DNA of 14,815 bases. Source: Burkholderiaceae bacterium (lineage in GTDB: Bacteria > Pseudomonadota > Gammaproteobacteria > Burkholderiales > Burkholderiaceae_C). Under the pieces are notes generated by a model. The model did no database searches. It saw nothing but the letters and a program-made list of their open reading frames with translations, and was not told the DNA's origin. The position numbers were made by a program, and so were the translations under genes. The DNA lies in NCBI GenBank assembly GCA_023268425.1, contig JALRFN010000063.1, positions 1-14,815 of the forward strand, in the 5' to 3' direction. Each line of letters begins with the position of its first letter. Position 1 is the stretch's first letter. Shown here in pieces: positions 7,675-13,559 of the stretch.

Positions 7675-8592
7675 TCAGGCAGGCAGGTAACCCTCAACCG
7701 ACAAATAACGCTCGCCAGTGTCGTAGTTGAAGCCCAGCACGCGCGCGCCTGTGGGCAGGTTCGGGATTTGTTTGGCGATGGCGGCCAAGGTCGCGCCCGA
7801 GGAGATGCCCACCAACATGCCTTCTTCGCGCGCACAGCGGCGCCCCATCTCGCGGGCCGATTCGCCGTCCACCTGAATCACGCCATCGAGCAACGCCGTG
7901 TCCAAGTTGCGCGGGATGAAGCCAGCACCAATGCCTTGAATCGGGTGCGGTGAAGGGCTACCGCCCGAAATCACGGGCGACTCGACGGGCTCGACAGCAA
8001 ACACCTGCAGTTGCGGCCACGCCGCTTTCAGTACCTGGGCCGTACCGCTCAAGTGGCCCCCTGTGCCCACGCCGGTGATCAGCGCGTCCAGCCCCTCGGG
8101 AAAGTCAGCCAAGATTTCTTGCGCCGTGGTGCGCACATGGGCGTCGACGTTGGCGGGGTTTTCAAACTGCTGAGGCATCCAGGCCCCAGGCGTCTGCGAG
8201 ACGAGCGCTTGCGCGCGCTCAATCGCGCCCTTCATGCCTTTTTCTTTGGGCGTCAGGTCAAAACTGGCCCCGTAGGCCAGCATCAGTCGGCGGCGTTCAA
8301 TCGACATGCTCTCGGGCATGACCAGCACCAGTCTGTAGCCTTTGACCGCGGCCACCATGGCCAAACCCACGCCGGTGTTGCCCGAGGTCGGCTCAATGAT
8401 GGTGCCGCCCGGCTGCAGAGCGCCACTGCGCTCGGCTTCTTCGACCATGGCCAAGGCGATGCGGTCTTTGATCGAGCCCCCGGGGTTACCCCGCTCGGAC
8501 TTGATCCAGACTTCATGCTGGTCGCCAAACAGGCGGTTGATGCGCACATGCGGCGTGCGGCCAATGGTCTGCAGGATGTTGTCCGCTTTCAT
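7675..8592 (-). CDS. cysK: Cysteine synthase A (O-acetylserine sulfhydrylase)
   Basis: I start at ATG 8592 (305 aa), preceded by a strong GGAGG seven bases ahead; the open frame upstream to 9144 is an antisense shadow of the acyl-CoA dehydrogenase gene. The PLP-binding lysine is K42 in PGGSIKDR, the substrate loop is TSGNT (69-73), the phosphate loop GVGTGG (174-179), SSGA (264-267) contacts the cofactor, and the C-terminus ends DTGERYLS like CysK. The enzyme makes L-cysteine from O-acetylserine and sulfide in the cytoplasm. It sits between the ring-opening operon and the transporter operon but has its own ribosome binding site and terminator, so it is probably transcribed alone. CysM is the main alternative; length and the QGIGAGFIP motif (219-227) favour CysK. 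Confidence 0.93.
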   Translation of the reverse strand: MKADNILQTIGRTPHVRINRLFGDQHEVWIKSERGNPGGSIKDRIALAMVEEAERSGALQPGGTIIEPTSGNTGVGLAMVAAVKGYRLVLVMPESMSIERRRLMLAYGASFDLTPKEKGMKGAIERAQALVSQTPGAWMPQQFENPANVDAHVRTTAQEILADFPEGLDALITGVGTGGHLSGTAQVLKAAWPQLQVFAVEPVESPVISGGSPSPHPIQGIGAGFIPRNLDTALLDGVIQVDGESAREMGRRCAREEGMLVGISSGATLAAIAKQIPNLPTGARVLGFNYDTGERYLSVEGYLPA

Positions 8593-8704
8593 GTCTGTTC
8601 CTCCGTCAGTGAAGGGCGCATGTTGACACGCAAGCCCCTGGCCCTGACGCCGGCGGGGTCGCATCGGTGGCAGCAGCCTCGAAAAAACTGGGCAAAGAGG
8701 CAAG

Positions 8705-8727
8705 CGCCGGTGGCGTGTGCCCCGGCG
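8705..8727 (-). repeat. GC-rich hairpin after the aliB-type gene
   Basis: CGCCGG (8705-8710) and CCGGCG (8722-8727) pair, with an inner GGC/GCC extension and one bulged T, nine bases after the dehydrogenase stop codon. On the minus strand the nearest T-run (six T at 8687-8682) begins 18 bases beyond the stem. This could be a weak end for the badH-badI-aliB transcript, but the spacing is poor for intrinsic termination. No gene is seen in 8593-8735, which must also hold the cysK promoter. Confidence 0.3.
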
Positions 8728-8735
8728 TGGCTTCG

Positions 8736-9896
8736 TCACGCTGGTACGTTCTTTCGCCCAGCGCGTGTGCGCGCGATGATGGTTTTCATGATTTGTGCCG
8801 TGCCGTCGCCGATTTGAAAGCCCAGCACGTCGCGCAGTCGCTGCTCCATGACGCCTCGGTCGTAGCCGCCGTGGCCAAAGCACAGCAGGCATTGGTGAAT
8901 GACGTCGTAGGCGAGTTTGGGGCCCCACCATTTGGCCATGCCGGCTTCCGCCGTATGCGCGAGGCCTTGTTCTTTGAGCCACAGGCCTTGCAGGCAGAGC
9001 AGGCGGGCGCCTTCGACTTCGGTGTCGTATTGGGCCAAGGGGTGAGTGACGCCCTGGAAAGCTGACAAGGGCTGGCCAAAGGCTTGGCGCTCGGTGATGT
9101 ATTGCCAAGTCTCGGTCAAGGCGGCGCGGGCCACGGCCAGGCACTGCAGGCCAATCAGCGAGCGCGAGAAGTCAAAGCCTTGCATGACTTGCACAAAGCC
9201 CTTGTTTTCATCGCCCAGTCGGTGGTCCACAGGGATGCGCACGTTTTCAAAAAAGATGGAGCCGCGGCCAATGGCTCGTTGCCCGTGGCAGTCGAAGCGG
9301 CTGGTCGTGATCCCCGGTGTATCCATCGGGACGAGCAAAGCGGTGACGCCGTGGGCGGCGGATTCCGGCGTGCCCGTGCGGCCAAAGACCACGGTGATGT
9401 CGGCTTGATCGGCCGCCGAGATCGAGGTTTTTTCGCCGTTGATGACGTAGTGGTCGCCGTCTCGCTCGACGCGCAGGGCCAAGTGCGCCGCGTCTGAGCC
9501 GCCACGCGGCTCGGTCAAGGCGATGGCACAAATGGCCTGGCCTTGCACCAGCTTTTCCAACCAAGGCTTCACCACCTCGGGCTGGCCATGCTCGGACAAA
9601 ATTTGCGCGTTCAGCGAAGCCAGCAGGTTCAGGTAAGACAGGCTCAAGTCGGCGTAGGCGATTTCCTCGTGAATCACGCCGGCGGCCAGTGCCCCCAGTC
9701 CCAAGCCACCAAACTTTTCGGGCAGTTCGGGCACCAAAAAGCCCAGTTCGCCCATCTCGCGCAGCAACGCGCGGTCAAAGGCCCGCGTTTTGTCGCGCTC
9801 CAAAAAGCCCGGCGCCACGCGTTCGGCGGCAAAACGCCGCGCGGACTCGGCCAGGGCTTGCAGGTCTTCGTTCAGGTAGGGGTTGGGGGTCAACAT
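8736..9896 (-). CDS. aliB: Acyl-CoA dehydrogenase, cyclohexanecarboxyl-CoA dehydrogenase type
   Basis: ATG 9896 gives 386 residues, normal for the family; the upstream extension to 10175 overlaps badI in another frame and is a shadow. The ribosome binding site is weak (AAGAGA about ten bases ahead). The flavin/substrate motif ALTEPRGGSD is at 126-135, and the C-terminal domain carries CFGHGGYDR. The catalytic base of most relatives is Glu in YEGT; here the aligned segment is IGDGT, with Asp at 364. Cyclohexanecarboxyl-CoA dehydrogenases have been reported to use Asp there, which supports conversion of cyclohexanecarboxyl-CoA to cyclohex-1-ene-1-carboxyl-CoA with electrons to ETF. It is the third gene of the badH-badI operon, 35 bases after badI. 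The family is certain; the substrate rests on the Asp and the neighbours. Confidence 0.85.
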   Translation of the reverse strand: MLTPNPYLNEDLQALAESARRFAAERVAPGFLERDKTRAFDRALLREMGELGFLVPELPEKFGGLGLGALAAGVIHEEIAYADLSLSYLNLLASLNAQILSEHGQPEVVKPWLEKLVQGQAICAIALTEPRGGSDAAHLALRVERDGDHYVINGEKTSISAADQADITVVFGRTGTPESAAHGVTALLVPMDTPGITTSRFDCHGQRAIGRGSIFFENVRIPVDHRLGDENKGFVQVMQGFDFSRSLIGLQCLAVARAALTETWQYITERQAFGQPLSAFQGVTHPLAQYDTEVEGARLLCLQGLWLKEQGLAHTAEAGMAKWWGPKLAYDVIHQCLLCFGHGGYDRGVMEQRLRDVLGFQIGDGTAQIMKTIIARTRAGRKNVPA

Positions 9897-9931
9897 GGCC
9901 TGTGGTCTCTTTGGATGAACTTCGCGCCGGC

Positions 9932-10714
9932 TTACTTGGCGTACTTGCGGAACTCGGGCTTGCGCTTGGCTTGCAGCGCCGCCACGCCTTCGCGTGACTC
10001 TTCGGTGTCGTAGTACAGCTTGAGCGCGTACATGCCCATGCCGGCGATGCCGGCCTGGTGTGCGGTGTCCATGTTGAAGCTGCGCTTGGCAATCGCAATG
10101 GCGGTGGGGCTGCGTTCGCACAGTTCTTCGCCCCAGGCCTGCACCTCGGCGTCCAACTGGTCGGCGGGCACGCATTTGTTGGCCAAGCCCATGGCCACAG
10201 CCTCTTCACCGCTGTAGCGGCGGCACATGTACCAAATCTCGCGGGCTTTTTTCTCGCCGACCACACGGGCCAAAAAGGCCGTGCCGTAGCCGGGGTCGAC
10301 CGAGCCCATCTTGGGGCCGACTTGGCCAAAAATGGCCTTGTCCGAGCAGATCGTCAGGTCGCAAATGGTGGCCAAGACGTTGCCGCCGCCGATGGCGTAA
10401 CCCTGTACGCGGGCGATGACGGGCTTGGGCACATCGCGAATGGCGGTGTGCAACTCCTCCATGGGCAGGCCGATGGTGCCGCGGCCGTCGTAGTTGCCGT
10501 CGTGGGCCGACTGGTCGCCGCCGGTGCAAAAGGCGCGGTCGCCGGCGCCGGCCAAGACGATGGCGCCGATGTCTTTGTCGTAGCCGGCGCGGTACAGCGC
10601 CTTGATCAACTCGTCACAAGTGGTGCCACGAAAGGCGTTCATCTTGTCGGCACGGTTGATGGTGATCCACGCCACGCCATTGCGGTTTTCGTACAAAATA
10701 TCTTCGTAATTCAT
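9932..10714 (-). CDS. badI: 2-Ketocyclohexanecarboxyl-CoA hydrolase
   Basis: The 260-residue crotonase-fold protein strongly resembles BadI of Rhodopseudomonas palustris, including NAFRGTTCDELIKAL (26-40), FCTGGDQ (62-68), GRGTIGLPMEELHTAIRDVP (77-96), GYAIGGGNVLATICDLTIC (105-123) and GQVGPKMGSVDPGYGT (130-145). It has the same length and the same RKPEFRKY end. BadI hydrolytically opens the ring of 2-ketocyclohexane-1-carboxyl-CoA to pimelyl-CoA. Ser138, Asp140 and Tyr235 stand where family comparisons with MenB place active-site residues. The closest alternative, MenB (naphthoate synthase), is rejected because the central block is BadI-like and badH is next door. A GAGA site seven bases ahead supports the start; the gene follows badH by 28 bases. 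Confidence 0.95.
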   Translation of the reverse strand: MNYEDILYENRNGVAWITINRADKMNAFRGTTCDELIKALYRAGYDKDIGAIVLAGAGDRAFCTGGDQSAHDGNYDGRGTIGLPMEELHTAIRDVPKPVIARVQGYAIGGGNVLATICDLTICSDKAIFGQVGPKMGSVDPGYGTAFLARVVGEKKAREIWYMCRRYSGEEAVAMGLANKCVPADQLDAEVQAWGEELCERSPTAIAIAKRSFNMDTAHQAGIAGMGMYALKLYYDTEESREGVAALQAKRKPEFRKYAK

Positions 10715-10742
10715 TGCTTTTCTCTTGTTAGTTAAGGTGAAA

Positions 10743-11510
10743 TCAACCCGCCATCGTCAGGCCGCCAGACACCGACAACACCTGACCCGTGACGAAGCCA
10801 GCGTCGTCGCTGGCAAAAAACACGATGGCGCCCACCAAGTCTTCGGCCTGCCCCAGACGACCCAGAGGAATGGAGCGTGTGAACGCTTCTTTGAGTTTTT
10901 CAGGGTTGCCTGCGCCTTCAAAAAAGCCTGCCAACAGCGCCGTCTCGGTGGGGCCAGGGCAGACGACGTTGACGTTGATTTGGTGGCGTGCGTGTTCGCG
11001 CGCCAAGGTTTTGGACAGCGCCACCAAGCCGCCTTTGCAGGCCGCATAAACCGCTTCGCCTGATGAGCCCACGCGCGCGGCGTCGGAGGCCACATTGACG
11101 ATGCGCCCGCTGCGACGCTCCACCATGCCGGGCAACACCGCGTGGTGCATGTGCAAGGCGCCAGTGAGGTTGATGGCGATCAGGCGGTCCCACTCGCTGG
11201 GTTCGGTTTTGGTGAAAGGCTTGAAGATGTCCCAACCCGCGTTGTTGACCAACACGTCAATCGGGCCAAGATCTGTCTGTGTGGCGGCCACAGCGGCGTC
11301 GACTTGTGCGCGGTCAGTGATGTCGCAAGCGTAAGCTTGCGCTTGGCCGCCCGCGCTTTGAATGGCTTGGGCGGTTTTTTCCGCACCAGCCAAGTCGCGG
11401 TCAAACACCGCGACTTTGGCGCCCATGGCCCCAAAACGGCGACACGCCGCGCCACCAATGCCGCCACCGCCACCGGTCACGATTACCACTTTGTCTGCCC
11501 AATTGCTCAT
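10743..11510 (-). CDS. badH: 2-Hydroxycyclohexanecarboxyl-CoA dehydrogenase (SDR)
   Basis: A 255-residue short-chain dehydrogenase with TGGGGGIG (12-19, NAD binding), NNAG (89-92) and the catalytic set Asn114, Ser142, Tyr155 and Lys159. Stretches such as NNAGWDIFKPFTKTEP, INLTGALHMHHAVLPGMVER and SDAARVGSSGEAVYAACKGG resemble BadH of Rhodopseudomonas palustris closely. BadH oxidises 2-hydroxycyclohexanecarboxyl-CoA to the 2-keto thioester with NAD, giving the substrate of BadI. GGAG eight bases before ATG 11510 supports the start. It is the first gene of a badH-badI-aliB operon divergent from a MarR regulator, with a promoter and operator-like site in the shared intergenic region. Confidence 0.95.
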   Translation of the reverse strand: MSNWADKVVIVTGGGGGIGGAACRRFGAMGAKVAVFDRDLAGAEKTAQAIQSAGGQAQAYACDITDRAQVDAAVAATQTDLGPIDVLVNNAGWDIFKPFTKTEPSEWDRLIAINLTGALHMHHAVLPGMVERRSGRIVNVASDAARVGSSGEAVYAACKGGLVALSKTLAREHARHQINVNVVCPGPTETALLAGFFEGAGNPEKLKEAFTRSIPLGRLGQAEDLVGAIVFFASDDAGFVTGQVLSVSGGLTMAG

Positions 11511-11523
11511 GTGTATTGCTCCA

Positions 11524-11553
11524 TTGATTTATGACAACATATTTGCATAAAAT
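11524..11553 (+). promoter_or_regulatory. Predicted sigma70-type promoter of the marR gene
   Basis: TTGATT (11524-11529) and TAAAAT (11548-11553) with an 18-base spacer match the -35 and -10 consensus at four and five of six positions. The start would fall near 11560, giving a leader of about 50 bases. The -10 overlaps the pseudo-palindrome at 11538-11554, which would allow autorepression. Prediction from sequence alone. Confidence 0.45.
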
Positions 11554-11554
11554 G
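11538..11554. promoter_or_regulatory. MarR/BadR-like operator candidate
   Basis: The 17-base pseudo-palindrome CATATTTGCATAAAATG is AT-rich and of the size bound by MarR dimers, and it covers the predicted badH transcription start and the marR -10. A wider inverted repeat surrounds it: GACAA plus ATTTGC on the left (11533-11546, three extra bases between) mirrors GCAAATTTGTC on the right (11563-11573). The right arm contains a second small palindrome, CAAATTTG (11564-11571), lying between the badH -35 and -10. In Rhodopseudomonas palustris BadR represses by binding near the badH start, so the position fits. Protein binding is inferred. Confidence 0.5.
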
Positions 11555-11555
11555 G

Positions 11556-11585
11556 AGTCTACGCAAATTTGTCTGATCACGTCAA
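11556..11585 (-). promoter_or_regulatory. Predicted sigma70-type promoter of badH-badI-aliB
   Basis: On the minus strand TTGACG (11585-11580) is followed after 18 bases by TAGACT (11561-11556), matching consensus at five and four of six positions. Transcription would start near 11549, about 39 bases ahead of the badH start codon and inside the operator candidate. No competing pair of hexamers looks better in this 99-base region. Confidence 0.5.
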
Positions 11586-11593
11586 GCGCTTGA
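11582..11593. repeat. Perfect 12-bp palindrome overlapping the badH -35
   Basis: TCAAGCGCTTGA is a perfect palindrome that shares four bases with the predicted badH -35 hexamer. A copy differing at one base (TTAAGCGCTTGA, 12089-12100) overlaps the marR stop codon. It may be a second operator, but its core AAGCGCTT also occurs at about 13943 inside a coding region, so chance is possible. Confidence 0.35.
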
Positions 11594-11609
11594 GGAAAAT
11601 TTTTTTAGC

Positions 11610-12092
11610 ATGGAAACCAGCAGCAATATTCGACAAGACATGGCCAACCGCTTGTTCTTCAAGCTTTATCAGTGTGCCAATATGTTGCACAAAACCGGCA
11701 GCAAAGCGGTGCAAGAAGAGGGGCTCACGACTCAGCAGTGGGCGGTGCTGGGGGCGTTGTCGCGCGACGGGGTGGGAGACGGCGTGAGCGTGGGTGACTT
11801 GGCGCGTTATCTGATGGTCAGCCGCCAAAGTTTGGGCGGCTTGTTGACGCGCATGGAGCGTGACGCGCACATCGAGGTGGTGCCCAGCGCGCAGGACAAA
11901 CGCTCCCGAGTGGTGCGCATGACGGCTGACGGCTCGCGGGTGTGGCGAGAGTTGGCGCAGCCCAAGATTCGCAGCTATTACGCCGCGGCAACCGACGATT
12001 TTTCGGTGTCAGACATGGCCAGCACGCTGCACTATCTGAACAAGCTGCTGGGCAATTTGGCGGCCCTGGATGAAGCGGCGCCTCCCGATTAA
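11610..12092 (+). CDS. MarR-family transcriptional regulator, BadR-like
   Basis: The 160-residue protein has a winged helix-turn-helix at about 40-110: LTTQQWAVLGAL, the recognition helix VSRQSLGGLLTRMERD (70-85) and the wing with QDKRSR (95-100) before VVRMTADG. Flanking helices at 10-35 and 115-155 form the dimer domain usual in MarR. It is transcribed divergently from badH across 99 bases, the classical layout for a local repressor. BadR of Rhodopseudomonas palustris, also a MarR protein, represses the badHI-aliAB-badK operon and is released by 2-ketocyclohexanecarboxyl-CoA. The same role is inferred here; I cannot tell orthology from sequence inspection. The ribosome site GAGGAAA (11592-11598) is rather far from the ATG, and no better start exists downstream. 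Confidence 0.88.
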   Translation: METSSNIRQDMANRLFFKLYQCANMLHKTGSKAVQEEGLTTQQWAVLGALSRDGVGDGVSVGDLARYLMVSRQSLGGLLTRMERDAHIEVVPSAQDKRSRVVRMTADGSRVWRELAQPKIRSYYAAATDDFSVSDMASTLHYLNKLLGNLAALDEAAPPD

Positions 12093-12105
12093 GCGCTTGA
12101 TGAAA

Positions 12106-12153
12106 CGAAAAAAATATGTTGTTTAATTTCAATACATAAATTTATTTTCTTCG
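12106..12153. repeat. AT-rich inverted repeat between convergent marR and GNAT genes
   Basis: CGAAAAAAATA (12106-12116) and TATTTTCTTCG (12143-12153) pair at ten of eleven positions around a 26-base loop. The whole 67-base gap is strikingly AT-rich against its GC-rich surroundings. With A/T runs on both sides it might end transcription from both genes, but the stem has few GC pairs, so this is weak. Confidence 0.35.
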
Positions 12154-12159
12154 AGTCAT

Positions 12160-12621
12160 TTATAGCTTGATGGTCATGTAGCTGCTGCTGGGGTGTGGCG
12201 TGTACGGCGCAAAGGCGGCGCAGTCCTCAAAGCCACAACTGGCGTACAGGGCGCGGGCTGCGGCGTAGGCCTCGTCCGCTCCGGTTTCCAAACTCACCCG
12301 CTGAAAGCCCTGGTCCCGAGCGGCGTTTAATGCGTGCATCAGCAGCACACGCGCCAAGCCTTGGCCGCGAAACGCGGGCTCGGTGCGCATGGATTTGATT
12401 TCAGCGTGTGCCGCGTCGATGCGTTTGAGGCCGGCCATGGCGGCCGCGTGCTGGTCCACCCAGGCCACCCACAACCACACGCCTGGTTCGCGCAGCGCGC
12501 TGGCGCTCAGGGCGTGGTTGTTGTCTTCGGGCGAGTTGGCGCTCATGTCGAGCAGGTGGGCGCGCAGCAAGGCTTGCACCTGGGGGTCTTCAAAGTCTGC
12601 GGGGCGAATGTCTGGGCTCAA
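12160..12621 (-). CDS. GNAT-family N-acetyltransferase
   Basis: A 153-residue single-domain acetyltransferase. Motif A, which binds the acetyl-CoA pyrophosphate, is visible as IKSMRTEPAFRGQGLARVLL (75-94, core RGQGLA at 85-90), followed by ARALYASCGFEDC (122-134), the usual motif B. The protein would transfer an acetyl group from acetyl-CoA to an amine; the acceptor cannot be deduced. The start is a TTG (12621) with AGGA seven bases upstream; no better ATG keeps the N-terminal strand. It converges on marR and diverges from the thioesterase-GNAT fusion gene, with no evident link to the catabolic genes. Confidence 0.85.
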   Translation of the reverse strand: MSPDIRPADFEDPQVQALLRAHLLDMSANSPEDNNHALSASALREPGVWLWVAWVDQHAAAMAGLKRIDAAHAEIKSMRTEPAFRGQGLARVLLMHALNAARDQGFQRVSLETGADEAYAAARALYASCGFEDCAAFAPYTPHPSSSYMTIKL

Positions 12622-12653
12622 ATCGGGGTCCTGTCGTCTTGGGCGCGCTCAGG

Positions 12654-12677
12654 CGCACTGGCTGTCGTTACAGTGCG
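12654..12677. repeat. Inverted repeat in the divergent GNAT/thioesterase intergenic region
   Basis: CGCACTG (12654-12660) and CAGTGCG (12671-12677) form a perfect 7-base inverted repeat with a 10-base spacer, midway between two divergent start codons. TGGCTGTC also occurs twice as a direct repeat (12659-12666 and 12683-12690). The region could hold an operator shared by both genes; no clear promoter hexamers were found. Confidence 0.3.
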
Positions 12678-12701
12678 GTCCTTGGCTGTCAAGGATCACC
12701 T

Positions 12702-13559
12702 ATGAAACGCGCTGATTTCCGTTACTTTCACACCTTGCGCGTGCGTTGGGCTGAAGTCGATATGCAAAAAATCGTCTTCAACGCGCACTACCTGATGTAC
12801 TTCGATACCGCCGTAGGAGGCTACTGGCAGGCCCTGGCGATGCCCTACAGCGCGGCCATGGAGAAGCTCGATGGCGACATTTTCGTCAAAAAAGCCAGTG
12901 TGGAGTTCAACGCCTCGGCTGAATACGACGACCGGTTGGACGTGGCGCTGCGCTGTGAGCACGTCGGCAATTCCAGCATGGTGTTTCAAGGTGCGATTTT
13001 CAGAGGCGACGCTTGCTTGGTCACGGGCGAGCTGGTCTACGTGTTCGCAGACCCGGTGGCCAAAGTCAGCCGACCTGTGCCCGCGGCACTGCGTCAGGCC
13101 TTGAAAGACTTTGAGGCTGGGGAGGCAACCACTCAACTGGCGCTGGGATCGTGGGAGGAAGTCGGCACGGACGCGGCGAGTGTGCGCGAGGCGGTGTTTG
13201 TGCAGGAGCAAGGCATTGACCGCGCCGACGAATGGGACGCCATGGACAGCGACTGTGAACACGCCGTGCTGCGCAACTTTTTGGACATGCCCGTCGCCAC
13301 GGGTCGTCTGCTGCCTGCGGTCGATGGCGTGAGCCACATTGGCCGCATGGCGGTGTTGCGAGCGGTGCGCGGCGCAGGCTTGGGTGAACAGGTTTTGCAG
13401 GCTTTGCTGCGCCGCGCACGTCAGCGCGGCGACCGCCGCGTGGTCTTGCACGCCCAGCGCAGCGCCGAGGCCTTTTACGCCCAAGCCGGCTTCGTTGTCG
13501 AAGGTGAGCCGTTTGACGAGGTGGGGATTCCCCACGTCATCATGGCGATGGATCTTTAA
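12702..13559 (+). CDS. Fusion of YbgC/FadM-like acyl-CoA thioesterase and ElaA-like GNAT acetyltransferase
   Basis: I start at ATG 12702 (285 aa) since AAGGA lies six bases ahead; the frame is open further upstream to 12639 without a ribosome site. Residues 5-138 are a hotdog-fold thioesterase of the 4-hydroxybenzoyl-CoA thioesterase class: RVRWAEVDMQKIVFNAHYLMYFD (13-35), with the expected active-site Asp at 20. Residues 148-285 are a GNAT domain resembling ElaA: VREAVFVQEQGID (161-173), EWDAMDSDCEHAVL (177-190) and the acetyl-CoA motif RGAGLG (223-228). One domain would hydrolyse acyl-CoA, the other transfer acetyl groups; the joint substrate is unknown. No stop or frameshift separates them, so it is one polypeptide. 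It ends in a 4-base convergent overlap with the NRDE gene. Confidence 0.88.
   Translation: MKRADFRYFHTLRVRWAEVDMQKIVFNAHYLMYFDTAVGGYWQALAMPYSAAMEKLDGDIFVKKASVEFNASAEYDDRLDVALRCEHVGNSSMVFQGAIFRGDACLVTGELVYVFADPVAKVSRPVPAALRQALKDFEAGEATTQLALGSWEEVGTDAASVREAVFVQEQGIDRADEWDAMDSDCEHAVLRNFLDMPVATGRLLPAVDGVSHIGRMAVLRAVRGAGLGEQVLQALLRRARQRGDRRVVLHAQRSAEAFYAQAGFVVEGEPFDEVGIPHVIMAMDL

Noticed and set aside
8593..9144. Long N-terminal extension of the cysK reading frame
   Set aside because: It overlaps the acyl-CoA dehydrogenase gene on the same strand in another frame, has Arg/Pro-rich shadow composition, and the strong ribosome site is at 8592.
9932..10714. BadI as MenB (1,4-dihydroxy-2-naphthoyl-CoA synthase)
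   Set aside because: The fold and some motifs are shared, but the N-terminal and central blocks are BadI-like and the gene is adjacent to badH; no menaquinone genes are present.
12696..13535. Minus-strand open frame opposite the thioesterase-GNAT fusion
   Set aside because: No domain resemblance and no ribosome site, while the plus-strand protein has two complete recognisable domains.
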